A stretch of DNA of 49,825 nt from Algibacter_G agarivorans (GCF_039543245.1 NZ_BAABJJ010000042.1:1-49825); one strand, 5' to 3'. Counted from the first letter of the stretch, positions 32,908 through 41,546 are shown. Translations and numbers: made by a program. Notes: a model not told the origin generated them from the sequence alone.

Positions 32908-33285
32908 TTAGTCAATGCGCCAAGGCGGATTTTTTCTGTTTTTACCAGCATGATATAATATAATGTTATTTCCATCTGGGTCTTGCAAATGGGCTTCGCG
33001 CCACAACCACATTTTATCTTCAGGTAATTGTTTGAAAGTAATATCTTTTTTTAGAAGGCTAGAAACCCAGTCATCTAAATTTTCGTCTTCAAAATAAATA
33101 GAAATACCAGTCTCGTTTGGCAATTTATCAACTTGATGAATGGAAAATGTAGCATCACCATCAGGGCATTCAAACCTAACATACCTTGGACTGGCATCTA
33201 CAATAAGGAGCAACCCCAAGGTTTTGTAAAATTCAACCGCTTTTTTAACATCTAAAGACGGAATTGTTATTTGATTTAAATTCAT
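32908..33285 (-). CDS. VOC family protein
   Basis: 125 residues, one full VOC domain and no signal peptide, so cytosolic. The first beta-alpha-beta unit is LNQITIPSLDVKKAVEFYKTLG, the second GISIYFEDENLDDWVSSLLKK, and the closing strand DPDGNNIILYHAGKN carries a likely metal-ligand region. It could be a glyoxalase-like enzyme or a resistance protein; the metal ligands are not clear enough to choose. It lies downstream of the MFS gene on the same strand (78-bp gap), so a two-gene unit is possible. Confidence 0.82.
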   Translation of the reverse strand: MNLNQITIPSLDVKKAVEFYKTLGLLLIVDASPRYVRFECPDGDATFSIHQVDKLPNETGISIYFEDENLDDWVSSLLKKDITFKQLPEDKMWLWREAHLQDPDGNNIILYHAGKNRKNPPWRID

Positions 33286-33362
33286 ATTCTTTTCTTTTTA
33301 GTTTCCCTCGCGATAACTATCGGTTTTATGGAAATGCCTAATAAATTTGAAAAACTAAAACC

Positions 33363-34583
33363 TCAATATTTTGTTTTGAGGCGTTTTTTTCGATTTAAAT
33401 ATTGACTCAAAATAAATAATAAAAATACACAAAGTGCAGCTAGTATAGTTATAAAAAGCCATGTGTTATTAAAACCAAAACTATCTACCATTCGCATACC
33501 TGCATTGTGCCCGAAAATATGGGCCACAGAAAATGCAATGGAATATAATGCCATATACTCGCCTTGGTTTCCTTTTTTTGCTCTATCCATAGCAAAAGCG
33601 TTAGAAAACGGAAAAGCTATCATTTCTCCAAAAGTCATTAATAGCATCCCGATTACTAAAACACCTATCCAATCGGTCATAATTAATATGAGAAAACTCA
33701 AACCTGTAAGTATAGCACCAAATAGCATTAATCCAGATTTAGTAAACGTTGTGTTTTCTAGCCATTTAATTAAAGGCATTTCTAATGCGAAAATGATAAA
33801 ACCATTCATTCCTAAAAGGATGCCTATTTCTAATTCGGTTAAAGCATGTACATCTTTATAGTATAAAGGCATCGTAGAGAAGTATTGTAAGAACACTACT
33901 CCAAAAATCATCATGGCCATTAAAAATATTAAGAATGCCTTATCATGATAAGCTGATTTTGGGTTTTCAGTTTTTACATCATCTAATGTTTTAGTCGTTT
34001 TTGGATTCAAAACATTAATAAGAACCAAAGTCGCAATGATACATGTAATACCATCAACCCAAAATAACCCGCCGTAACTAAGTGTGGTTATGATAATGCC
34101 GCCAATAGCTGGTCCTGCAGAAAATCCTAGATTTATGGCAAGTCTAATTAAAGTTACCGACCGTGTTTTGTTTTCAGGTTTGCTGTATGCACTCAGCGCT
34201 ACAAACATGGCTGGTCTAAACATATCAGCAACGAGCATAACTAAAAATATGCCTAGACAAAAAGACTCAAATGTTATTAAAAACTGTAGGGCAATAAATA
34301 GTATTCCAGTAGTTAATAGGCTAAATGTCATAACTTTATAGTAGCCTATTTTGTCTGTAAGTTTTCCGCCTAACCAGGAACCAATTACAGAACCCAATCC
34401 AAAGGCACTCATAATCCAACCCACATCACTCAATGTAAAATTAAGGCTCTTGGTTAGGTATAATGATAAAAATGGAATCACCATAGTGCCAGCTCTATTT
34501 ATTAAAGTGATAAGAGATAGCCACCATACTTCTTGAGATAAGCCTTTAAAAGTGTTTAAGTAATTGTTGAATAGTTTTTGCAT
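33363..34583 (-). CDS. MFS efflux transporter
   Basis: 406 residues with twelve expected membrane segments. Motif A appears as GSWLGGKLTDKIGYYK between TM2 and TM3. The N-terminus LSQEVWWLSLITLINRAGTMVIP resembles the MdtH/YfmO-like drug-efflux branch. The second half includes ALEMPLIKWLENT and MTFGEMIAFPFSNAFAMDRA. It likely exports drugs or metabolites across the inner membrane; the substrate is unknown. Upstream on the same strand are a promoter-like box (34869-34876), a 27-codon ORF and a strong terminator (34711-34740), which could act as an attenuator. The ATG at 34583 is the chosen start. Confidence 0.9.
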   Translation of the reverse strand: MQKLFNNYLNTFKGLSQEVWWLSLITLINRAGTMVIPFLSLYLTKSLNFTLSDVGWIMSAFGLGSVIGSWLGGKLTDKIGYYKVMTFSLLTTGILFIALQFLITFESFCLGIFLVMLVADMFRPAMFVALSAYSKPENKTRSVTLIRLAINLGFSAGPAIGGIIITTLSYGGLFWVDGITCIIATLVLINVLNPKTTKTLDDVKTENPKSAYHDKAFLIFLMAMMIFGVVFLQYFSTMPLYYKDVHALTELEIGILLGMNGFIIFALEMPLIKWLENTTFTKSGLMLFGAILTGLSFLILIMTDWIGVLVIGMLLMTFGEMIAFPFSNAFAMDRAKKGNQGEYMALYSIAFSVAHIFGHNAGMRMVDSFGFNNTWLFITILAALCVFLLFILSQYLNRKKRLKTKY

Positions 34584-34710
34584 GAGTTCTGATTGTTCAA
34601 GTTTCTGTTTCTACATGTTTTGGTTTTAATAGATTCTGATATGCATCAGAATTAGTTCAACTAAATCAATTTAATGCGCTAACTTTTAAATTAATGGTTT
34701 CACTAAAAAT

Positions 34711-34740
34711 AAAAAGTCCGACTTTACAGCCGGACTTTTA
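34711..34740 (-). terminator. Terminator hairpin between the small ORF and the MFS gene
   Basis: Stem AAAAGTCCG (34712-34720) with CGGACTTTT (34731-34739), loop ACTTTACAGC. On the minus strand it is followed by TTTTTATTTTT. It stands 128 bp upstream of the MFS start, so either it ends a small separate transcript or it attenuates MFS expression. Confidence 0.8.
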
Positions 34741-34765
34741 CATATTGTAATATTTTATATTTATA

Positions 34766-34849
34766 TCACCACAATACATAACAAGTCCAACTTCCTGCTC
34801 TTAAACAAGAGGTCCATTGCTTTCTATAAATTGTGACGTTACTGCGCAT
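34766..34849 (-). CDS. Candidate 27-residue leader peptide or small RNA
   Basis: ATG at 34849 to TGA at 34766. The peptide begins MRSNVTIYRKQWTSC and ends SWTCYVLW, with three Trp and two Cys. A TAnnTTTG box lies 20 bp upstream and a terminator 26 bp downstream, so the unit looks like a complete small gene. The RNA can fold locally (CTCTT/AAGAG), so a non-coding RNA is also possible. Its place upstream of an efflux gene on the same strand suggests a regulatory leader. This is inference. Confidence 0.4.
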   Translation of the reverse strand: MRSNVTIYRKQWTSCLRAGSWTCYVLW

Positions 34850-34868
34850 TTTTAGTTTTTTAATTGTC

Positions 34869-34876
34869 CAAAGCTA
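34869..34876 (-). promoter_or_regulatory. -7 box of the small unit upstream of the MFS gene
   Basis: Minus-strand TAGCTTTG matches TAnnTTTG exactly, 20 bp before the ATG of the 27-codon ORF. Confidence 0.5.
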
Positions 34877-34922
34877 TACAAAATAAATGTAAGTTGTATT
34901 TTTGAAATGAAAATTTTTTAAA

Positions 34923-35525
34923 ATGAAGAATGTATTCATACTGTTATTATTCATTGCATCATTAAGTTGTGCTCAAAAAAAACGTCCCATAAAAGGAGAA
35001 ACTAAATTTCAAAAAGAATTAAATGCAGAATATAAAGATGCAACCAAATCGCCATTAAAAGATAAAGACAGAAAGGTATTTGAGGGCTTAGATTTTTTTA
35101 AGTTTGATTCTACTTATGTTATAAAAGCCGAATTGAAAAGAACATCAAACGCTAAATGGTTTAATATGAAAACAACCACAGATAGAATATCTAAGGAACG
35201 TGTTTTTGGAATTTTAACGTTTGAATTGAAAGGAGAAAAGCATCAATTAAATATTTATCAAGGAAAAGATTTAATGCAAAAAGAAGGCTATGAAAACTAT
35301 TTGTTTTTACCTTTTTTAGATGAAACCAACGGATTGGAAAGTTATGGTGGCGGACGTTACATTGATGCTAGAATCCCTGAAACCGATACCATGATTATTG
35401 ATTTTAATACGGCCTATAATCCTTACTGTGCTTATAATGATAAATATTCTTGCCCAATAGTACCAAGGAAAAATTATTTAAAAACTAGAGTAGAGGCTGG
35501 GGTGAAGGCTTTTGAGAAGCATTAG
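34923..35525 (+). CDS. DUF1684 lipoprotein
   Basis: 200 residues. MKNVFILLLFIASLSCAQ is a lipoprotein signal (Cys16). The mature part is typical of DUF1684: a leading KFQKELNAEYKDATKSPLKD segment, a beta region (FGILTFELKGEKHQLNIYQG), then GGGRYIDARIPETDTMIIDF and the hallmark NTAYNPYCAYNDKYSCPIVP. The biochemical role is unknown. It is followed by the converging crcB gene after 47 bp. Those 47 bp contain a TTGAACGAAG ... AAAGTCAAGTTT stretch that looks like a degenerate end of the 1926/49601 repeat. Confidence 0.88.
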   Translation: MKNVFILLLFIASLSCAQKKRPIKGETKFQKELNAEYKDATKSPLKDKDRKVFEGLDFFKFDSTYVIKAELKRTSNAKWFNMKTTTDRISKERVFGILTFELKGEKHQLNIYQGKDLMQKEGYENYLFLPFLDETNGLESYGGGRYIDARIPETDTMIIDFNTAYNPYCAYNDKYSCPIVPRKNYLKTRVEAGVKAFEKH

Positions 35526-35572
35526 TTGAATTGTTGAACGAAGTCAGCTAGTTTTTCTGATAAAGTCAAGTT

Positions 35573-35938
35573 TCACTTCACCAAATACATCCCAGCAAAA
35601 ACAGCCAAAAACCCAATTACAAAACTTGCAATGGTATAAACAGCAAAACTGGTAAAATCGCCAGATTTTAAAAACACATGATTTTCATAAGCAAAGGTTG
35701 AAAAGGTTGTAAATCCACCACAAAATCCGGTAGCTAAAAGCAAGGTTTGATTTTGCGAAAGTGTATCATTTTTAGCAGCTAAACCAAGTATAACACCAAT
35801 AAGTAAACTTCCTATAATATTAGCAGCAAACGTACCATAAGGCATACCATTTTCGGCACTATTAAGATATTTTCCAATAATATAACGTAATACGCTACCA
35901 AAACCACCACCTAAAAAAACCAGTAAAATTTGTTTCAT
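35573..35938 (-). CDS. crcB: Fluoride channel CrcB/Fluc
   Basis: 121 residues with four membrane helices, the size of a Fluc subunit that works as an antiparallel dimer to let fluoride out. Visible are GGGFGSVLRYIIGKYL (helix 1, with the conserved Arg), GTFAANIIGSLLIGVILG (with the pore Asn) and GFCGGFTTFSTFAYE, the GGxTTFSTF central Na+ site and Phe-box region. No fluoride riboswitch (GG-GAUGGCGUUCCC-like) is visible in the 65 bp upstream. It follows the SRPBCC gene on the same strand and may be co-transcribed with it. Confidence 0.95.
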   Translation of the reverse strand: MKQILLVFLGGGFGSVLRYIIGKYLNSAENGMPYGTFAANIIGSLLIGVILGLAAKNDTLSQNQTLLLATGFCGGFTTFSTFAYENHVFLKSGDFTSFAVYTIASFVIGFLAVFAGMYLVK

Positions 35939-36003
35939 TTATTTAAAAATTAAAGAGCTTCAATATTTAGTATTGGATTTAAATTATAAATGCACATATG
36001 GGT

Positions 36004-37023
36004 TTATTTTATGGCAATGTAGATTTCTGTAATCAAATCGGCAGGATTAGGAGTTTCCATTGGGTCTGTAAGATATATTTCTAAGGTAGATCCATTTTCT
36101 TCAGGCATTAAGCTATTTTCTGAAATATACTTCATAGCCGTTTCCCAAGCTTCTTTTAAATTAACGTAGTTACCTTTTAAAGTCGTTTTAATAGCTTTAA
36201 AGGGTTTTAATTGTCCTGTTAAAATATCAGGTTCGGAAGAAATTACTTTTTCAGTAGTAGGGACACAGCAGGAAAACATAACCGCATTGTTTTCTTCATC
36301 CCATTTATGGTAAATTGTAAAAGGTGCACCGGCCATTTTTATTTTGTTGTTCATGGCATACCTGCCAACTTTAGGCATCATTTCTTGCATTTTGTTTGCC
36401 AAATCAGATATTTTCCATGAGGCTGTATTATAAATATAGTAGCCTCCACCGTGTTGTGTGATACCATCTACATTTACACTATATCTTTTCATGTCGGCAA
36501 TAACAATACTATCTAACTTTTCCAGGCTGCGCTCGTAATGTGGTCCAATTTGTTTTTCCATTCCTCCCATTAAAGTAGCGAATGCTTTAAAGCCAAATGG
36601 TAAATCCTTACCAGAAATAGTCCAAGTAGCATCCGTTGTGCCATCTTCATTTGGCTTAAAATCCCATGACACATTAGAAGCAGGGAAATCGGCAAATTGC
36701 ATTTGTTGCTGGATTGTTTTATTAGGAACGGCTTCAATAGTTTTCATGGTCCCAACACCATCTTTGTCTTCCCAAGAATAAGACCCATTAATACCTGAGG
36801 TTTGTTCTGGCAATGTTATTTTCATATCTGGGTTCGCTTCAACCCAAGACGACCAAGAGGCCCAATTTTTAAAATCAATGACGTTATTATATATAACCGG
36901 AGCAGGCGCTTTAATGGTACGCGTTCTAGTAACTTCAAACGAGTTGGGCTGTACAGCAATATAGATAGCCATACCAATAATAGCAATAAGCAATAAGAAT
37001 AAAATATATTTAAATGCTTTCAT
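36004..37023 (-). CDS. Membrane-anchored SRPBCC plus GyrI-like effector-binding protein
   Basis: 339 residues. One N-terminal membrane helix (ILFLLLIAIIGMAIYIAVQP) anchors the protein. Residues about 30-175 look like a polyketide-cyclase/START-type SRPBCC domain (RTIKAPAPVIYNNVIDFKNW, DGVGTMKTIEAVPNKTIQQQ). Residues about 185-339 match a GyrI-like/AraC effector-binding fold (GGGYYIYNTASW, MAGAPFTIYHKWDEENN, LEIYLTDPMETPNPADLITE). Both folds bind small hydrophobic molecules, so a sensor or scavenger in the periplasm is possible. The function is unknown. The start ATG is at 37023. Confidence 0.82.
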   Translation of the reverse strand: MKAFKYILFLLLIAIIGMAIYIAVQPNSFEVTRTRTIKAPAPVIYNNVIDFKNWASWSSWVEANPDMKITLPEQTSGINGSYSWEDKDGVGTMKTIEAVPNKTIQQQMQFADFPASNVSWDFKPNEDGTTDATWTISGKDLPFGFKAFATLMGGMEKQIGPHYERSLEKLDSIVIADMKRYSVNVDGITQHGGGYYIYNTASWKISDLANKMQEMMPKVGRYAMNNKIKMAGAPFTIYHKWDEENNAVMFSCCVPTTEKVISSEPDILTGQLKPFKAIKTTLKGNYVNLKEAWETAMKYISENSLMPEENGSTLEIYLTDPMETPNPADLITEIYIAIK

Positions 37024-37218
37024 CTGTTTAGTTTTAACTTTTTTGAAAAATTTAACAAATCAAATATAGGAATTTTTCAATTTCGATTAATAAATTATTA
37101 CATTTGTTGTCTTAAAAATAAATTTTTAGTAGTTAAAAGTTGATTTTTTAAATGAATCAATAATTAATTGGTTGAAAAAGATAGTTTTTTATACGATAAA
37201 AAAATAATATTTAATAAA

Positions 37219-39258
37219 ATGAAACTAAAGTCAATATTAAATTTGGTGTTAATCAGCACCATTTTATTATCATGTGGTCATGATAAATCTGAAAAAAAGA
37301 TTGAGGAAATGGCCTCAAAAGAGACTTCTGGGTTTAATTATAATGTTGAGCAATTTGCTGATGTTAAAATTCTTAGATATCAAATCCCAGGATGGGAAGC
37401 GCTAACCTTGAAAGAGCAGAAGTTAGTTTACTATTTAACTCAAGCAGGATTATCTGGTAGAGATATTATGTGGGATCAGAACTACAGGCATAATCTTAAA
37501 ATCAGAAAAGCACTTGAACATGTTTACGCTAACTATTCAGGAGATAAAACTTCTGATGATTGGAGTGCTTTTGAAACCTACCTAAAACGCGTTTGGTTTA
37601 GCAATGGTATTCATCATCATTATTCAAACGATAAAATAAAGCCAGTGTTTTCTTCTGATTATTTAAAGGCATTATTATCTGAAACCAAAACGGTCTTAGA
37701 AGGTGAAGCTTTCAATGTTATTTTTAATGATGTTGATTCTAAAAAAGTAAATCAAGCAAAAGATGTTGATAATGTAGCGTTATCCGCAGTTAATTTTTAT
37801 GGACCAAATGTTACTAATGCTGATGCTGAAAGTTTTTATAAAACTAAGGTATCGCCCAATCCTAAAAAACCACTATCATTTGGTTTAAATTCGCAATTAG
37901 TAAAAGAGAATGGCAAGATAAAAGAGCGTGTTTATAAATCTGGAGGTTTATACGGAGAAGCTATAGACGAAATTGTTAAATGGCTCGAACTGGCAAAAGG
38001 TGTTGCAGAAAATGAAGCCCAGGGTCATGCCCTCGGGTTATTAATTGAGTACTATAAAACTGGAGATTTACAAACTTGGGATGATTATAATGTTACTTGG
38101 ACAGCTGCTACGGATGGCAATATTGATTACATAAATAGTTTTATTGAAGTATATAACGACCCATTAGGGTATAGCGGGTCTTATGAAAGTATTATTCAAA
38201 TCAATGATTTTGATATGTCTCAAAAAATGAAAGTTGTATCAGATAACGCCCAATGGTTCGAAGATAATTCTACATTAATGGATGCTCATAAAAAGGAGAA
38301 TGTTGTGGGCGTAACTTATAAAGTGGTAAATGTTGCTGGTGAGGCTGGTGATGCTTCTCCAAGCACGCCTATTGGAGTTAATTTGCCTAACGCAAACTGG
38401 ATACGCACAGCTGTTGGTAGTAAATCGGTTTCTTTAGGAAATATAATTAACGCTTCTAATAATGCTGGGAATACTGATCGTTTAAAAGAATTTGTTCATG
38501 ATGATGAAGAATTATTAAATCATGAAAAACATGGAGAATTAGCCGACAAATTGGAAACCGCCTTACATGAGGTTATTGGGCATGCTTCAGGGCAATTAAA
38601 CCCAGGAGTAGGGGAAACTAAAGAAACGCTTAAAAATTATGCGTCCACACTGGAAGAAGGTCGTGCCGATTTAGTAGCATTGTATTATATGTATCATCCC
38701 AAATTACAAGAATTGGGTTTAGTTGAAGATTGGGAAGCCGTTGGAAAAGCATCATATGATTCATACATTAGAAATGGCTTAATAACACAATTAATTCGAT
38801 TAAATTTAGGTGATAATGTTGAAGAAGCTCATATGCGTAACAGACAATGGATATCTGCATGGGTATTTGAAAAAGGAAAACCAAGCAACATTATTGAAAA
38901 AGTAAGCAGATATGGTAAAACATATTTCAATATAAATGATTATACAAAATTACGTGAGTTATTTGGTCAATTATTAAGGGAAACACAGCGCATAAAATCT
39001 GAAGGCGATTATAAAGCAGTTGAAGCTTTAGTTGAAGGTTATGGTGTTAAAGTAGACCAAGATATTCATGGAGAAGTGTTAGAGCGAAATAAACAATTTA
39101 TATCTGCACCATATACAGGTTATGTTAATCCAGTTTTAGTGGCAGAGATAAATGATGATGGAGATATAACAGGTGTAAATGTAACACAACCAAAAACATT
39201 TGTTAGTCAAATGTTAGATTACAGTAAACACTATGGTTTTTTGCCTGAAGTTAACTAG
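37219..39258 (+). CDS. M49 (dipeptidyl-peptidase III family) lipoprotein
   Basis: The frame opens at a TTG at 37168, but the ATG at 37219 starts a lipoprotein signal (MKLKSILNLVLISTILLSC), so I choose it. The product is 679 residues. The zinc site of family M49 is present: HEVIGH (about 450-455, the HExxxH form specific to the family) and EEGRADLVALYY (about 478-489), with the Glu as third ligand. M49 enzymes remove dipeptides from peptide N-termini; this one should act outside the inner membrane. The C-terminal half carries long helices. A terminator at 39280-39316 follows. It is divergent from the SRPBCC gene. Confidence 0.92.
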   Translation: MKLKSILNLVLISTILLSCGHDKSEKKIEEMASKETSGFNYNVEQFADVKILRYQIPGWEALTLKEQKLVYYLTQAGLSGRDIMWDQNYRHNLKIRKALEHVYANYSGDKTSDDWSAFETYLKRVWFSNGIHHHYSNDKIKPVFSSDYLKALLSETKTVLEGEAFNVIFNDVDSKKVNQAKDVDNVALSAVNFYGPNVTNADAESFYKTKVSPNPKKPLSFGLNSQLVKENGKIKERVYKSGGLYGEAIDEIVKWLELAKGVAENEAQGHALGLLIEYYKTGDLQTWDDYNVTWTAATDGNIDYINSFIEVYNDPLGYSGSYESIIQINDFDMSQKMKVVSDNAQWFEDNSTLMDAHKKENVVGVTYKVVNVAGEAGDASPSTPIGVNLPNANWIRTAVGSKSVSLGNIINASNNAGNTDRLKEFVHDDEELLNHEKHGELADKLETALHEVIGHASGQLNPGVGETKETLKNYASTLEEGRADLVALYYMYHPKLQELGLVEDWEAVGKASYDSYIRNGLITQLIRLNLGDNVEEAHMRNRQWISAWVFEKGKPSNIIEKVSRYGKTYFNINDYTKLRELFGQLLRETQRIKSEGDYKAVEALVEGYGVKVDQDIHGEVLERNKQFISAPYTGYVNPVLVAEINDDGDITGVNVTQPKTFVSQMLDYSKHYGFLPEVN

Positions 39259-39279
39259 TAATTTTTAAAATATAATTAA

Positions 39280-39316
39280 AAAAAAACAGAATCTTTAAAT
39301 TAGGGTTCTGTTTTTC
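39280..39316. terminator. Bidirectional terminator
   Basis: Stem AACAGAA (39285-39291) with TTCTGTT (39306-39312), extended by wobble pairs. It has a T-run on the plus side and a nine-base T-run on the minus side. It ends the M49 gene and overlaps the last codons of the minus-strand micro-ORF at 39300. Confidence 0.75.
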
Positions 39317-39386
39317 TGTTTATGCTAAAGGCTAAAAGAATGCCATTTATTGTAATTAGAAGTGTAATAATTAAAAATATTCCCAT
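39300..39386 (-). CDS. 28-residue hydrophobic peptide, second of a tandem pair
   Basis: ATG at 39386 to TAA at 39300. The peptide is one hydrophobic segment (MGIFLIITLLITINGILLAF) with a short polar tail ending NRKTEP. It is the same length as its upstream neighbour (39457-39543) and clearly related to it: same layout, same central IN, same FSxN and TxP tail. A strong terminator overlaps its 3' end. It may be a single-pass membrane peptide. The function is unknown. Similarity between two adjacent frames in otherwise non-coding DNA is the main evidence that both are real. Confidence 0.6.
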   Translation of the reverse strand: MGIFLIITLLITINGILLAFSINRKTEP

Positions 39387-39456
39387 GACGTCTTATTTTG
39401 AATAGATGTTTTATTATACATCTGCTAAAAATCAATAAATCATCAAAAATTATTAT

Positions 39457-39543
39457 TTATGGATCGGTTCTTTTATTTACACTAAAAACTAATAGTATTA
39501 TATTAATAACAATAAGTACACTCATAATTAGTAATATTTTCAT
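39457..39543 (-). CDS. 28-residue hydrophobic peptide, first of a tandem pair
   Basis: ATG at 39543 to TAA at 39457. It begins MKILLIMSVLIVINIILLVF and ends with the polar tail NKRTDP. Aligned with the copy at 39300-39386, changes are mostly conservative (L/I/V, R/K, D/E), as expected under protein-level selection. The copies are 70 bp apart. It lies about 135 bp downstream of the broken LuxR gene on the same strand. It resembles type I toxin peptides and small regulatory membrane proteins in size, but no antitoxin RNA was identified. Confidence 0.6.
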   Translation of the reverse strand: MKILLIMSVLIVINIILLVFSVNKRTDP

Positions 39544-39678
39544 CTCTTTTGGAATTGCTTGGTTTGTAATAGCTAATTATTAGATGCTTAGATTTAAAAA
39601 AGGTTGCGTCTAAATAACCACTTTATTTATATAACAAGAAAAGTTTTATTTTTCCTAGCCCATAATTGGATTTTTTAA

Positions 39679-40066
39679 TTAGGAACTAAACTTTCTTAAA
39701 TTATTAATAATAACATATTCTAGGAGTTTTCCTTTGCCTACTAATCCCAGTTTTTTTCTAATGTTTTTTTCTATGGGTTTCAATAGTAGATGTGCTTAAG
39801 TTTAGTTTTTTTGCTATACGTATGGAACTTTTACCGTTGCCGATGTATTGTAAAACTTGTAATTCTCTTTTAGTTAAAGTATTAACTTTGTTCTGCGTTT
39901 TTATATCTAAGGTTGAAAAAAAGAAAATGAGGGAGTTTACGGATTCTTTATGTGTTGTAATGGACTTTGTTGCTTCTAATATGGACAGGATTTCTTCTTT
40001 TGATAGTAGGTGACCTTCCTTTTTTATACTATTTATGGTTTTTAAAATTTCTTTGAGAGCTGCCAT
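39679..40066 (-). pseudogene. LuxR-type HTH regulator with a one-base frameshift
   Basis: A frame runs from 40090 (TTG) or better 40066 (ATG, MAALKEILKT) and contains a LuxR HTH: LTKRELQVLQYIGNGKSSIRIAKK-type helices and STSTIETHRK. It hits a stop at 39758, just after THRKKH. Removing one base from the seven-T run at 39764-39770 restores HRKNIRKKLGLVGKGKLLEY and a normal C-terminus ending at 39679. The N-terminal part is a short helical region without a receiver domain. The break may be a real mutation, phase variation at the homopolymer, slippage, or an assembly error. A 26-bp palindrome lies 45 bp upstream. Confidence 0.78.
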
Positions 40067-40112
40067 ATATCTGTTTTGAATAACTAACAATCTAGGTGAA
40101 CAATACGAATAA

Positions 40113-40138
40113 AAAAATCCCCAATACTGGGGATTTTT
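40113..40138 (-). promoter_or_regulatory. Palindrome copy 1 (terminator or LuxR-type operator)
   Basis: Perfect stem AAAAATCCCCA/TGGGGATTTTT with loop ATAC. It lies between the lipoprotein stop (40180) and the LuxR start (40066). Its minus-strand T-run suits a terminator for the lipoprotein, but the core also recurs at 41547 and 43256, which suggests a binding site. Confidence 0.75.
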
Positions 40139-40179
40139 AGGTAAATAATTAGAGTCAGTAATTCAAATATAAGAGATAA

Positions 40180-41274
40180 CTATCTTCTTTTAAAAGTATA
40201 CACATCGGTATAAGTTTCATTCCCTTCAACATAGGTTTCGGTAATTACTAAATTGCCATTAATAATTTCTACTTTACCACTTTCTAGTATTAAATCACCG
40301 TTAGGGTAGTCTTCATTATATTGAGGCTCAATAAAATCTATATATTTAAAAGATACTAATGTTAGCGTTTTATCTACTTCATTATATGCCCATTTTCCTG
40401 TTTCTTCAGCCTTGTATTTTTCAATTTCATTAGAATAAATTGCTGCACAATTATTTGCTGAAGCATCGTAATCTATAGATTTATACTCCTCATCATCCAA
40501 TACCTTAAAGTCGCCATTGCTTTCAATGATAAGGATTATTTCCTCTTTTAAATCTGCTTCATATGGCACGTTTATAGTTTGTCCGTTAGTACATGAAATT
40601 TGTGCTTCATCATCATCAAAGTCTGTAGATTCTATTTCAATCCAATCGCCAACAATAGAAGCGTTTCCGCCCCAAGCTTCAACTTCAACACATACAGTAA
40701 CAGCTTGACTTATGTTATTGTTACTATCGTAAATACATAACGTTCCACAAAATTGTCCAGCGGGAATAGCGTCTCCAAAATCTACATCAATTAGGAACTC
40801 TTCGCCCGTCAAATTATTATTTCCTCTAGAAGTACTAAAGGCTTTGGAAGATGTTTTTCCTTTTGTGTTTGAGTTTTTACCTGTTAAAAAGCTAGACGTT
40901 GGAATGTCGAAATAATTTGATGCACTATTGTTGTTTACATCCTTAAACTGTAAATAAGCACCGGCAATATTGGTTTCTGAAGTTGAAAATTTTAAATTGA
41001 AACCAGATTTTTGATGGGCTTCTGCGTCATTGGAATTAATTTGAAGATCTATATTACTGTTAGGTGCCGGAGGTGCTCCGTCGTTTTTTGTTGCTCCATC
41101 TATGTCAATAGCTGAATTTAAATCATCAACTTCAATAGCTGAATTTTCAGTTTCGTTTTGCATATTGGCCAATTCATCATTTCCACTGTTGTCATTGTTT
41201 TCCGAATCGGAAGAACATGAGTAAGTTGCAATAGAAAAAATGGCTAGAATAAATAATGTTTTAATGGTTTTCAT
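40180..41274 (-). CDS. Lipoprotein with acidic linker, function unknown
   Basis: 364 residues. MKTIKTLFILAIFSIATYSC is a lipoprotein signal. A low-complexity acidic, Asn-rich linker follows (about 21-75, DSENNDNSGNDELAN and ENSAIEVDDLNSAID). The middle (80-210) looks like a beta domain with GFNLKFSTSETNIAGAYLQF and the pair CGTLCIYDSN/VTVCVEVE. The C-terminal part (about 210-364) resembles the lipocalin-like domains of flavobacterial lipoproteins (GNASIVGDWIEIESTDFDDD, GKWAYNEVDKTLTLVSF). The family is not recognised. It sits in the LuxR island, and the second palindrome is 273 bp upstream of its ATG, so control by a LuxR protein is possible. Confidence 0.75.
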   Translation of the reverse strand: MKTIKTLFILAIFSIATYSCSSDSENNDNSGNDELANMQNETENSAIEVDDLNSAIDIDGATKNDGAPPAPNSNIDLQINSNDAEAHQKSGFNLKFSTSETNIAGAYLQFKDVNNNSASNYFDIPTSSFLTGKNSNTKGKTSSKAFSTSRGNNNLTGEEFLIDVDFGDAIPAGQFCGTLCIYDSNNNISQAVTVCVEVEAWGGNASIVGDWIEIESTDFDDDEAQISCTNGQTINVPYEADLKEEIILIIESNGDFKVLDDEEYKSIDYDASANNCAAIYSNEIEKYKAEETGKWAYNEVDKTLTLVSFKYIDFIEPQYNEDYPNGDLILESGKVEIINGNLVITETYVEGNETYTDVYTFKRR

Positions 41275-41546
41275 ATAAATAGATTTAAGTGGTTAAATGT
41301 TTGTATTGTTGAAATAGAGGGATTTTGATTCCAAATGGACATCGGTTATTTTAGATAGCCCAGAGTGTTTTTTAAATTGTATGGAGTTGTTATGAATAAA
41401 AATAAAATTAATACTCAATTGATTATATTATTTTAAAGGGATGGATTATTAATAAGCTTTCAAACATAGGAAATTAATTGTTAATATGAAACTGATGTTT
41501 GAGAGTTCTGTTAATAATTGCAAATATGAATAAAATATGTAAACAA

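Noticed and set aside
35939..36003. Fluoride riboswitch upstream of crcB
   Set aside because: No GG-rich conserved core is visible in this short AT-rich spacer.
39398..39583. 61-codon plus-strand ORF starting with TTG
   Set aside because: It is antisense to the better-supported 28-codon ORF at 39457-39543 and has no start context or relatives in the window.
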